Part shown: positions 1-9,231 of the stretch, piece by piece
Numbering within the stretch: position 1 is the first letter of the stretch
Layout of the letters: every line of letters starts with the position of its first letter
Source: Alteraurantiacibacter aestuarii
GTDB lineage: Bacteria > Pseudomonadota > Alphaproteobacteria > Sphingomonadales > Sphingomonadaceae
Assembly (NCBI RefSeq): GCF_009827405.1
Contig: NZ_WTYY01000001.1
Coordinates: 124,001 to 188,000, forward strand
Direction: 5' to 3'
Length of the DNA stretch: 64,000 bases
Translations under genes and position numbers: made by a program
Notes under the pieces: model-generated
Database searches by the model: none
Told to the model about the DNA's origin: nothing
Seen by the model: only the letters and a program-made list of their open reading frames with translations

Positions 1-2314
1 CTTCGGCCAATGTTTCGGCAAGAACGGCCACTATCGGATGAACTCTGCCGACATGTGTGACATTCGGTCTGAGGTCATCAGCAAAACTTATCTTCCTGGT
101 GCCCTTCAGCCCGCGAACGGACAGCTGATCCCGCATTGTTTCGGGCAGCGAATCCAGATGCGCCAGCGTGAAATCTCCTTTGCGTTCCAGCGGAGCCTGC
201 ACTCTTCTCAGCGCCCGATCAGTGAATCGCGCGACCTCTTCCGGCCCGCCGTTCAGTGCCCGCATCCTGCGCCATTCGGGGATCACTTCGTCGGGCTTGA
301 GCGCACCCTGAGCATAACGAGCTCGGCTGGCCTTGGCGCCCTCCGCCGTGTCGCGCCACGCCATCTCGAAGCGCTCAGCCGATGTATCGAAGTCAAAGAC
401 GTACTGGGTTCGCGAGCCATCATTGCGCAGCAGCACAGCCTGCATGAGCGCAGAAGTCACACTATCCTGGTCCTCAGGCATCGGCACATTGACGCCGGTT
501 GCCTTCTCGATCTCCTTGGCCTTGCGGATGATTACATTGAGGACCGCGCCATCGATTGCGCTGTTCTCTCCATACATCATGACTGAGCGGACAATTTCCG
601 CTTGTTGACCGAACCGGTCAACCCGACCTTCGCGCTGTTGGTGACGCGTCGGGTTCCAGCTCAGATCATAATGGACCACAGTATCGAATGCGCTCTGCAG
701 ATTGATCCCTTCTGAAAGGCAATCGGTCGCAACCAGGATGCGCTTGTCATGGGCCTCCAGTGCGGCCACCCGTTCACGCCGCTCGTCGGGGGTCAGAGTC
801 CCGGTCACCACAGCCACTTCGAACTTGGGATATGTCTCGCGCAGAACCTCGCCGAGAGCTTCGGCCGTGGCAATGAATCTGCAAAAGATGACCGGATTTG
901 CGCCCTGCTTCAGCAAGGGCGTAAGTTCTGCCAAAAGAGCGCGGACCTTCGGATCTTCATCGCGCCTTCCATCAAGCCGATGAGCTGTATCGATGAGTCG
1001 GCTGAGAACCGTCTGCTCCTCACTCGCCTCGATCGCCGTAGCCGGCTCAATGTCGCCTTCGTCCATCACACCGTCTTCCGCATCGAACACAACCGGTTCA
1101 ATCGCTGTGGCATCTGAGGTTCCGCTCAACCGATTGGTCAGTGCACTGGCCGCAGCAGCCGGAGATGAGCCCACGCAGCGCATCAGAGCAAGAGTGCCCC
1201 AGAAAGCTAGCCGCCGCGTCTTTTTGTCCGCGCCAGCACGTTCGGTCACTTCAAGACAGTAGTCGAGCACGTCCTCCTGAAAGGTTGCGAAGTCCCCTGA
1301 AAGGGCATATGGAGCCTCCTTGGTTTCGTGACGAGCGAAGGCACGCTTCTCTTCCCAGCTGTCCTGAATGTCCGGCCTGCGGCGTTGGACGAAGTGCTGC
1401 GCCAAGCGCCTGGCATAACGCTCGCGGGCATTGGCATCCCCTGCCTCTGGTCCGCCAGTCAGATCCGCATGGATCAGCCCGAGAAGGCGGTCGTAAGCTG
1501 CAACATCACCGCTATGCGGGGTTGCTGTCAGCAAAAGCAGATGGCGGTCCGGATCAGAGGCGAGAGACTGGAGAAGTTCGAAGCGCTGGTGTTTGCCGCG
1601 CTCTCCCCCAACGCATGTATGTGCTTCATCGACGATAACGAGCGGAGGGCACGCGCGAGCGAAATCATCGCGGCGGCTATCAGCCTTGATATAGTCTAGG
1701 CTGACTACCGTGAATGGATAGGCCTCGAACAGGCTCTGGGAAGTGGGAAGTCCGCGCTCGAGACTGCGCGCTCGCGCTGATGTCACCGCGACCGCATCCA
1801 CATCAAACTTCTCAGCCAGCTCTGTCACCCATTGGTCGACCAGATGCGGCGGACACAGGACCGCAAAACTATCGACTGTCCCGCGGTCGAGCCATTCTCT
1901 CAGGATCAATCCCGCTTCGATCGTCTTTCCGATCCCCACATCATCGGCAATAAGTAGGCGCGCAACCGATTGCTTGAGCGCCACCATCAGGGGGACCAGC
2001 TGATAGGCGCGCGGTTCGACCCCGAGGTGCGCAGCGCTTCTGAACGGACCCGCGCCGCGCCTTAGAGAAAGGCGCAGCGCATCAGCTAGAAGTTGAGCCC
2101 CTTCCTGGGTGTCGAGCCTCTCCGAAGTTGGCGCAGCGAAACTTGCCGGCGTGATTGGCATTGCTTCAAGTGAGGGCGCAATGACCTGAGCATCCGCGTC
2201 CGAGCCGGATAGAGGGCGGATCTTCAGCAAGCCTTCCGAAGGTGAAGGCATGACAATCCACTCGCGGCCCCGCGCCTTCACAAGGTCCCCAGGGGTAAAG
2301 GCGAAACTCTCCAT
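1..2314 (-). CDS. SNF2-family DNA helicase/translocase (C-terminus beyond left edge)
   Basis: About 770 residues are visible, with no stop codon on the minus strand down to base 2; the C-terminus lies outside the window. SNF2 hallmarks are present in order: a Walker A of the form ADDVGIGKT with Lys about 130, a DEAH box about 229-232, a TATPH motif III, and the helicase C signature EGRVDRFGQ about 555-565. SNF2 proteins use ATP to translocate on duplex DNA. The start is fixed by a TGATG junction with the upstream helicase gene (one shared base), so the two are translationally coupled. DrmD of DISARM and DpdE are SNF2 proteins in comparable clusters, but the assignment to such a system is inference. 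What follows downstream is unseen. Confidence 0.85.
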   Translation of the reverse strand, partial: MESFAFTPGDLVKARGREWIVMPSPSEGLLKIRPLSGSDADAQVIAPSLEAMPITPASFAAPTSERLDTQEGAQLLADALRLSLRRGAGPFRSAAHLGVEPRAYQLVPLMVALKQSVARLLIADDVGIGKTIEAGLILREWLDRGTVDSFAVLCPPHLVDQWVTELAEKFDVDAVAVTSARARSLERGLPTSQSLFEAYPFTVVSLDYIKADSRRDDFARACPPLVIVDEAHTCVGGERGKHQRFELLQSLASDPDRHLLLLTATPHSGDVAAYDRLLGLIHADLTGGPEAGDANARERYARRLAQHFVQRRRPDIQDSWEEKRAFARHETKEAPYALSGDFATFQEDVLDYCLEVTERAGADKKTRRLAFWGTLALMRCVGSSPAAAASALTNRLSGTSDATAIEPVVFDAEDGVMDEGDIEPATAIEASEEQTVLSRLIDTAHRLDGRRDEDPKVRALLAELTPLLKQGANPVIFCRFIATAEALGEVLRETYPKFEVAVVTGTLTPDERRERVAALEAHDKRILVATDCLSEGINLQSAFDTVVHYDLSWNPTRHQQREGRVDRFGQQAEIVRSVMMYGENSAIDGAVLNVIIRKAKEIEKATGVNVPMPEDQDSVTSALMQAVLLRNDGSRTQYVFDFDTSAERFEMAWRDTAEGAKASRARYAQGALKPDEVIPEWRRMRALNGGPEEVARFTDRALRRVQAPLERKGDFTLAHLDSLPETMRDQLSVRGLKGTRKISFADDLRPNVTHVGRVHPIVAVLAETLAE

Positions 2315-5300
2315 CAATCTGCTCCAAGTGCTTTCATGAGCTCGGCCGGTGGCGCATCGCCGGGAGCGGCTGGCAGAATGACCAGATCAAGAATTCCATA
2401 GGCGGTCGCCTCTTGGCCGAGCTCTTCGGTCGGTTCGCCCACCACGGCCAGCACATCGCGCGCTGGCCAATAGAAGGGGTAGGTGGCGCCGGCCAATTGC
2501 AGGGATTTTGGTTCCGGCAGGCCCCAACGCCTGAGCGCATCGTTCCACGGATCTTCGTTGTCTTCGTTTGAACTGCTCGACGGTTTTGCTCCGGCCAGAT
2601 CGCAGAAATAGGCGACCACTTCGGCATTGCGGCGATCGATCAATTCATGATCCGGCTGGTTGAAATAGGAAAGAATGCAGCGATAGCAGCCTGCGACACA
2701 TGCGTCCTCGGCCTCGCTGATCTTGTCCGGTTCATACGGCGCCGCGTAATGCATGAGCTTGAGCGCCCGCTGCGCGACCGCTGACATGTTTTCCGGATTA
2801 GAAACCAGCCGGTTCAGTACTCCGGCTCCGCCTTCTGTCGCTTCATAAAGCAGGATTGCATTGCGCAATTCCCGCGTCGGCAGGGGCTCGCCGAGCAGTT
2901 CACCCTCTTCAAGTTCGAATTCGATCTGCACGGCGCGAATAAGCGCATGCTGGAACGTCGCCATCTGTCCCTCATCGAAATTCATCAGAGGCCGAAGCAG
3001 CAGTGCATTCTTCCGGTCCTCGACAATCGGAACGATCCGCTGCGGGCCCGCTTTGGTCGGATCTCCCATACCGTTATCATCATCGCCGTTCGCCGGATCC
3101 TTGAGCCATCGGCCGGTCTGCGGATCTATGAAGAAGCCGAAGATCGATTTCGACTTTCTCCTGCGAAGCCCCTTGTTGATCCGGATCAGCCGCGTTGCCG
3201 GCCCATAGTCCAGATGCAGCAGGCCGCCATTCTGAGAGCCGAGCACCACCGATCGCAGCTGGGCCTTTCCGTTATGCATCGGCCATTGGAAGACAGTCTG
3301 GATTTCAAAACCCCGCCGCTGCCGGTCCTCGTCATTGGCCGTTATCCGGAGCGAAGGAGAAGTCTCGACATTGTCGATCCGGAAAACCGTCTCGATCCGC
3401 TCAACGCCGCCCAGGGAGCTGTTACAAGCATGACAGCGTTCCTGCAGCTCATCGGTATGCGCTGCGCCGCACTCCCCGCACAGAATGAGGATCGACGTCG
3501 CCAGCTTGCCGCTGTCCAGCCGTCCTTCTGCCGGAAGCTTTGCCTTGGTCACCCGGTAAGCTCGGCCTTCGTGATAGATAAGGCTGTTGGGCCCGAATTC
3601 AGCAATGGCCAAAAACCGGGGCCGCTGGAGAACCGAGCTTCGCGCTGCTGGCACAAAGGCATAAAGCGGCAGTCTCGGAAAATTGTATCCAGGCAGGAAA
3701 CCCTCGGTCGCAAGGTAACGGTAGGCATAGAAGTCTGAGCCACTGGACGACTGGCCCCGCTCGAGAATCTCCAGCTCACGAGAGGCATTCCTGTAACGAC
3801 CTGCTGCAGCCGTGCGCTCACCTGGCCTGAGCCCACTCTTTTGCTGAATCTTGTGGGCCCGCTCCTGTTCTTCGCGGGCGCCATTGTGAAGATTGCGCCA
3901 GCGGTCAAAGCTCGCGTCAAAGACAGACAGCGCCTCCTCGTCGGTTTCAGCGACAAAGGCATCTACATCCTCAAGCCATGGCGCATCCTTGATATCGATC
4001 GAGGTCAGCATCGCTTCAATCAACCGGCGCATGGTCGGGCGCGCGGCATGGGAAGCCGAGATCGCTTCCATGCCTTCGCGAATTTCGAGCGCAATCGGCA
4101 TACCAGGCTTGGTCATGTCGAGATTCTCAGGAATCGACGGCTGCAGAGGTACCTTGGCCTTGGCCAGCCACTCGGCCTGCAAATGCGACTTGAGCAGATC
4201 CTCGTTCGCAAGATCGAGCGCAGGCGGCCTAACCACACCTGCGACCAACGCTGCCCGATCTGCGAAGTAATACTGATCATGGGGGGACATGGCTGCGCAG
4301 TAGGTAACCACCAATGCTGCCTGGCCGCTCCTGCCAGCACGGCCCGAGCGCTGCGCATAGTTTGCTGGGGTCGGCGGCACGTTACGGAGAAACACGACGT
4401 TGAGCGCGCTGATATCGACGCCCAGTTCCATGGTCGGCGAACAGAACATGGCTGGGAGAAAATCGGTCGATTCCCCCTGGTCGATCATGCGTTCACGATC
4501 TTCCTGGATGAGCTCCTGATCCGCCTTCTCGTAGCGGAAACGCTCTTCGCGCCATTCACGAACCTCCTGGTCAACCTGCGCAGTATGTTCGCGTGCCTCA
4601 AAGGCATGCGGAAGAGGTCCGCTTTCTGCGAGCATTTGACTCACCTGCAGATAGAGCGCGCGGAAGAAGCGATTTTCGCGCTTTCCGTCATCGCGTTGCT
4701 CCGCGGGAAAGAGTCTCAGCGCTGTCGGAGACACGCGCCAAGCTGGCGCATCGAAACCAGAATTGATGCGTCTGACGAACTGGTGCGCCTCCGCTGCTTT
4801 GATCAGCGTTTGGATCACCTCATCGTAATCCTTGGGCGGAAGCTGTTCTCCCCAGATTGACTTGTCGCGCAGCGCCTTGGCCAGTTTGGTTCGGCTGCCA
4901 GCACGCAGGATCAGGTCTGCCTCAGCCGCCCGCACCTTGGCCTGGCGCGGCGGATCAATCATCAACATGCCGCTTTCGCGCAGGCCTTCCTCTTCTTCTC
5001 TGTCGATGGCCCAGGGGAGCTTGAGATGACTGCGCGAGGATTCCGCCGTCTGCCGGACCCGCATACGGTCGAGCGCATCAGTAGAGACGGCCAGGCCCTG
5101 TCGCATCTGATTGAAGAGGATCTCGAAAAGCTTCTTCCGCTGTTCGGCGCTCAGTCCAGCGAGCAGGGCATTCTCGGCAAACTCTTCATCATCACCCGCC
5201 AAGTCATCCAGTCCCGGGAACGCAGCGCTGATGAGACCCACTTCTTCAAGATTCGGATTGGTATACCGCCATCCTCGCCGGAGATCCGCCCACAGGCGGT

Positions 5301-7464
5301 GAGCGAGAATTTCGGAGAGCGTCTCCTCAGCCTGCTGGCGGTTCGCATAACCCTTGACGTTCGGGTCGAGCATCCAATCGCCTAGACGGCCCGGTTCCTC
5401 GAGATCAAAGCCAAGCGCTTCCCGCACCGCTTCGCCAAACTTGGCAGGCGCCAGCCCTTTGGGTCCGGCATCGCGAACCGCCCGAAGAACAGCCCCGCGC
5501 AGCAGCGTAACAAATATGAAGTCATTGAAGTGACCGGCCTGAAGCGCCGCATCCTGCCTGTTATCGGTAAAGCCGAGCAATTTGCGTGTGTATTCATCGA
5601 GCGATCCGTCTCGTTCCATCCATGCCAGCACAGTTGAAACAATCAGGGTGGTCGCAGAACTTCGCCCCTCGGCTGAAAGACCGGCAAGCTTGTTGATCTC
5701 ACGGGCCTGCTGCGAGGGCTGATGTCCGCAATGCGCGCAAAAGCGATACTTGCCCCTGAAGAACCAGCCAAGGACACCCTCGTCATCGAAAGAGCCATCA
5801 CTCGTTAGCCTTAGAGGAATACCTTCGTGCTTCCCCCTGTGGGTAGATTTCAATCGCTCCTGCCCTGATGCACTCAGCTCCTGCCAGTCATCGGGATAGT
5901 CGGTCACCTCTCCGGAGAAATGAAAGTCCGCGTTGACCGCGGGGACCAGATACCCCGTTTCTGCACCGTCGAGCTCGACATCATCGCCAACGGGCTCATC
6001 AATCGAGCGAGCCAGGACCATGCGCTGGCCGTCCTCGTGGGTGAGAGTGACGCTCAGGTGTTCCTGTCCGCATTCCCGGCAAAAGAAGACCGGATAGAGA
6101 CGCGCCGTCCCATCATCGGGGTGGAATTTCTGACCTTCGAGACAGACCCTTCGATCCTTGGCAGTTTCCAAGGTCACATAGGCCTGCCCCGCGCCAGAAA
6201 TGAAGCGGTGCAGCTTGAAGGCCAGAAATGCACGGGCGCCCGATCCACCGCGCTCGATTTCAGGGCGCCCCATCATCGCGAGCATATTGGCAATGGCGGT
6301 TTCGCATAGATCGAGAGCGAGCCCCGTTTGCTCGGCAATCTTGGCGGAAGCGTCCGGCAGGGTCATCGGTATGCGGCGCCTGAGCTTTTCTCCCTCTTCT
6401 AGGCCAACTTCGGTCTCTATCCAGCATGCAAGCGGATGCTGCTTCAGCTCTTCGTCGGTCAAATCGGCCGGGAGCGGCGCCAGAACCGCGTCATTCAGCT
6501 TCTGACCCAGATTGGTAGCCTTCATAGCCGTTGAGGTTGCTCGTTCTAGCAGTTCGTCGATCACATTGGCCGGTGCGATCGGCTGGCCGAACAGCTTCGT
6601 GGCTACCTCCGCGACAGCTTCGGCCCTCTTCTGATCGTCGGAGGAACTCGACATCGTTGCCGATGTCCCGATGCAGATCATCTCTGATGACGGGCTTAGA
6701 CGCTCCTTCACCCTGCGAACCAGCATGGCGACGTCGGCCCCCTGCCTGCCGCGATAGGTATGCAGCTCGTCAAGGACGAGAAATTCGAGCCCCTGGGCAT
6801 TTCCGATCACCGACTGGTCAAGCTGGCCCTGGCGGGTCATCAAGAGCTCAAGCATCATGAAGTTGGTAAGCAGAATGTCGGGCTTGCTCTGCGCAATCGC
6901 CTCGCGTTCTTCCGCAGTTTCCTGGCCCGTATAGCGAGCGACTGTCGGCTTGAGCTCGTCCTCGACATTTGCTTCAGCGACAAACTTGCGGATTTCCGAG
7001 AGCTGACTGTTTGCCAGCGCATTCATCGGATAGATGATGATTGCCCTTGTCCTCGGAGCCTCGCCAGCACGCTTCGCCCGAACAATTGCGTCAACGATCG
7101 GGACAAAGAAACAGAGCGACTTGCCCGAACCGGTGCCGGTTGTGACGACAAAGCTCTCGCGGTTTCTGGCCTTTACGACCGAGCGTTCCTGATGACGATG
7201 AAGCCGGATTGGCGTGCGCTCGCTTCCGAAGGCGAAGATATCCTGGAGCGCGGGGTCGACAACGCCCTCCACCGACAGCTCGGACATAGTCTTGCCTTGT
7301 TCAAACCGCGGATTGATGGTGATGAGAGGATCCGGCCAGAACTTGCCCTGCTCGTAAAGCGCCGCGATCTGATCGCTGATCTCGGGCGCTCTTATAGATG
7401 AGAATGATCGGGCAAAGGCAGCATATTGATCAACGAGTGAGCGATCCAGATCAAATACGTTCAT
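2314..7464 (-). CDS. Giant DEAD/DEAH helicase with DUF1998-type (MZB-like) C-terminus
   Basis: 1716 residues. The N-terminal helicase core shows Walker A TGTGSGKS (109-116), DELH (232-235), SAT (268-270) and a motif VI QRSGRAGR about residue 1040, so the two RecA lobes are separated by a very long insert. Cys pairs that could bind zinc occur about 464 (CRECG), 578 (CAHCG) and 1329-1346 (CGECG, CHAC). The C-terminal CVAGCYRC about 1588 resembles the DUF1998/MZB domain of Hrq1/YprA-like helicases. In DISARM the helicase (DrmA) and DUF1998 (DrmB) parts are separate proteins; here both sit on one chain, as in DpdJ-like helicases. It is the third gene of the minus-strand operon and is coupled to the SNF2 gene. 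The family call is firm; the defence role is inferred. Confidence 0.85.
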   Translation of the reverse strand: MNVFDLDRSLVDQYAAFARSFSSIRAPEISDQIAALYEQGKFWPDPLITINPRFEQGKTMSELSVEGVVDPALQDIFAFGSERTPIRLHRHQERSVVKARNRESFVVTTGTGSGKSLCFFVPIVDAIVRAKRAGEAPRTRAIIIYPMNALANSQLSEIRKFVAEANVEDELKPTVARYTGQETAEEREAIAQSKPDILLTNFMMLELLMTRQGQLDQSVIGNAQGLEFLVLDELHTYRGRQGADVAMLVRRVKERLSPSSEMICIGTSATMSSSSDDQKRAEAVAEVATKLFGQPIAPANVIDELLERATSTAMKATNLGQKLNDAVLAPLPADLTDEELKQHPLACWIETEVGLEEGEKLRRRIPMTLPDASAKIAEQTGLALDLCETAIANMLAMMGRPEIERGGSGARAFLAFKLHRFISGAGQAYVTLETAKDRRVCLEGQKFHPDDGTARLYPVFFCRECGQEHLSVTLTHEDGQRMVLARSIDEPVGDDVELDGAETGYLVPAVNADFHFSGEVTDYPDDWQELSASGQERLKSTHRGKHEGIPLRLTSDGSFDDEGVLGWFFRGKYRFCAHCGHQPSQQAREINKLAGLSAEGRSSATTLIVSTVLAWMERDGSLDEYTRKLLGFTDNRQDAALQAGHFNDFIFVTLLRGAVLRAVRDAGPKGLAPAKFGEAVREALGFDLEEPGRLGDWMLDPNVKGYANRQQAEETLSEILAHRLWADLRRGWRYTNPNLEEVGLISAAFPGLDDLAGDDEEFAENALLAGLSAEQRKKLFEILFNQMRQGLAVSTDALDRMRVRQTAESSRSHLKLPWAIDREEEEGLRESGMLMIDPPRQAKVRAAEADLILRAGSRTKLAKALRDKSIWGEQLPPKDYDEVIQTLIKAAEAHQFVRRINSGFDAPAWRVSPTALRLFPAEQRDDGKRENRFFRALYLQVSQMLAESGPLPHAFEAREHTAQVDQEVREWREERFRYEKADQELIQEDRERMIDQGESTDFLPAMFCSPTMELGVDISALNVVFLRNVPPTPANYAQRSGRAGRSGQAALVVTYCAAMSPHDQYYFADRAALVAGVVRPPALDLANEDLLKSHLQAEWLAKAKVPLQPSIPENLDMTKPGMPIALEIREGMEAISASHAARPTMRRLIEAMLTSIDIKDAPWLEDVDAFVAETDEEALSVFDASFDRWRNLHNGAREEQERAHKIQQKSGLRPGERTAAAGRYRNASRELEILERGQSSSGSDFYAYRYLATEGFLPGYNFPRLPLYAFVPAARSSVLQRPRFLAIAEFGPNSLIYHEGRAYRVTKAKLPAEGRLDSGKLATSILILCGECGAAHTDELQERCHACNSSLGGVERIETVFRIDNVETSPSLRITANDEDRQRRGFEIQTVFQWPMHNGKAQLRSVVLGSQNGGLLHLDYGPATRLIRINKGLRRRKSKSIFGFFIDPQTGRWLKDPANGDDDNGMGDPTKAGPQRIVPIVEDRKNALLLRPLMNFDEGQMATFQHALIRAVQIEFELEEGELLGEPLPTRELRNAILLYEATEGGAGVLNRLVSNPENMSAVAQRALKLMHYAAPYEPDKISEAEDACVAGCYRCILSYFNQPDHELIDRRNAEVVAYFCDLAGAKPSSSSNEDNEDPWNDALRRWGLPEPKSLQLAGATYPFYWPARDVLAVVGEPTEELGQEATAYGILDLVILPAAPGDAPPAELMKALGAD

Positions 7465-7694
7465 TGTTCACCCGGCCCCACTTTCCCGACAACGTCGTTG
7501 GCTAAAGACTACAAATCCGAAGGCTTGTCGAGCCTGCCGGATACTAAAGAATCACGAAAATCATTGATCAAAAACCATTAAATATAGCCAGCGATCTCCG
7601 AAGCGTGGCCTGGATGAACTAGGATAGGGTAGGGAAATTACTGCGACGGAAGGGATACACCTCCCCCGAATGGCAAGAGAGGATGCTTCATTTT
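7465..7694. other. 230-bp gap inside the helicase operon
   Basis: No convincing gene is seen. The stretch separates the 511-residue protein from the helicase and is AT-richer than its surroundings, especially about 7550-7590 (runs such as aaaaaccattaaatatag). It is long for an intra-operon gap, so an internal minus-strand promoter is possible; I could not identify clear -35/-10 boxes. Confidence 0.4.
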
Positions 7695-9230
7695 TCATGT
7701 GTCAGTAGACTGAAGCTGATCACATTCATGCAAAAGGCTAAGCGCTGTCTCAAGACGATCCGGCGTAGCATTTGGTGAAGTTCCTTGTCCGATGCCTTGA
7801 GCAAGGCGCCAGCCGCCCTCGTCAATAAACAGCCTCAAGCGCAGGATCATTTTCCCGTTCCCTCTCGCATCTTGAAGGCCGCGGCCAACACTCCAATAGG
7901 TGTGCTGTGCAAAGATCCAGCCTTCTAGCAGTCGGGAAATGAATGCGGCCGGCAGCAGATCAGCCCAAGCTTTCCACTCGCGCGCCGCTTTCACTAGCGG
8001 AAGCCGGTCTGGCCTCTCGAATGGTTGAGGTTCGTCTGGCGCCTCAGCAATGCAAAAGCGCAGTGCGCTGATGAGGGCTGTAGCGAGACCTTCCCCATTG
8101 CCGAAGCAGGCCGAGATTCGGTCGAGATGTTCGATCGGATCACTTCCAGGTTCGAATTGCTCAATCCAGGCGAGCGCATCATGTTGTCCAGAATAGCCAC
8201 CGGCCTCATCGAGAAACCTCAATGCCAATTGGCGGGTAGTAAGCGGAGCTTCCTGAAGTTCGCCTTGGCACCAATAGAGGAGTCCCTCGAGTGCCAGGCG
8301 AAGAACCTGTCGCACCTGCATCCGGCGCCACCGCGCGGCGAATGGCAGCAAGTCTTCAGGAAACCCTATTCCATCGGGATTGGCCATTAAGCGGCGGACA
8401 TCGTTTGTGTCATTCACTCCATCGGTATCATGGAGAGCTGCATATCGAACAAGCTCGAGACCCTTGCTCCGCACAGATCTTCCTTCGCCCGCATTGATCC
8501 TGCGCCAAGCCGCTGTTCTCCCTTGCTCGGTGAGCTGATCCATTTGCCATAGTTCACCCCACCGCTTCACATCCTCGAGCTCGACAGTGACTTTCCCAAA
8601 CACATTGAATGCAGGGTGATCCAGCTCTGCTGCCATGCATTCTTCGAATGCATCTAGCGCTTCCTCAAGCGCAGGATCTCCCTCGGGATTTGTCTTATAT
8701 GCGCCGGGTTCCGTGATCGGATTTCCTTCAAGAGAGCTCAGGTCGGCGATCCACCGCATGTTTCTCAAACCCGGCCCATAATTCACAGCGGCAATGAGGC
8801 CTGTCGAGTAGCGCCTGGTATCGCGAAATTTCTCCCAGGCCTTGCCTGAGAAGGTGTAGCTCTCTGTCTGGACGAGGAATGCCAACGCCGAACTGCCCGG
8901 CAAGTCTGTTTCTCGGTCAACTGCGAACTGTGACCAAGCATAAATTGTCTCGATACGATCGACGAAGTCGCGCATATCCTTGACCGAGACCCGCTTATGT
9001 TTGCGGACCAACTGGTTGCAGCGCCGCCAGGCCCAACTCATCAGCAAGTAGGGACGAACATGCCGCGCCACATTATTCAGGCCCGGCAACACCTGATCCA
9101 TCATGTCAAAGTTAATCTGGCGCAATCCTAATGGATCAACGCCGCCGATTTGGACATCGCACTCATCGACGACCTGCGCCTCAGGTGCCTTGCTCGCATT
9201 GTCGATGACTTCTTCAAGCGTGCTCGCCAT
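7695..9230 (-). CDS. Unknown protein of helicase/PLD cluster (DUF6361-like)
   Basis: 511 residues, soluble, without signal peptide or membrane segment. I do not recognise a catalytic motif. Residues 31-72 (VDPLGLRQINFDMMDQVLPG, then a conserved-looking R-P-Y-hydrophobic-W stretch) recall the N-terminus of DUF6361 proteins, which carry D-x-LGI, a 'lFPG' turn and a TRAKYF-W segment; this is from memory and needs a profile search. The middle is rich in Trp and acidic residues. The gene starts one base after the PLD gene stops, so the two are almost certainly co-translated and probably act together. It may be a structural or target-recognition subunit of the putative defence complex. Confidence 0.6.
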   Translation of the reverse strand: MASTLEEVIDNASKAPEAQVVDECDVQIGGVDPLGLRQINFDMMDQVLPGLNNVARHVRPYLLMSWAWRRCNQLVRKHKRVSVKDMRDFVDRIETIYAWSQFAVDRETDLPGSSALAFLVQTESYTFSGKAWEKFRDTRRYSTGLIAAVNYGPGLRNMRWIADLSSLEGNPITEPGAYKTNPEGDPALEEALDAFEECMAAELDHPAFNVFGKVTVELEDVKRWGELWQMDQLTEQGRTAAWRRINAGEGRSVRSKGLELVRYAALHDTDGVNDTNDVRRLMANPDGIGFPEDLLPFAARWRRMQVRQVLRLALEGLLYWCQGELQEAPLTTRQLALRFLDEAGGYSGQHDALAWIEQFEPGSDPIEHLDRISACFGNGEGLATALISALRFCIAEAPDEPQPFERPDRLPLVKAAREWKAWADLLPAAFISRLLEGWIFAQHTYWSVGRGLQDARGNGKMILRLRLFIDEGGWRLAQGIGQGTSPNATPDRLETALSLLHECDQLQSTDT

Positions 9231-9231
9231 G

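Noticed and set aside
3841-4860. Long plus-strand frames opposite the giant helicase
   Set aside because: They are antisense to a gene with complete helicase motifs and show no family motif; high GC creates such open frames.
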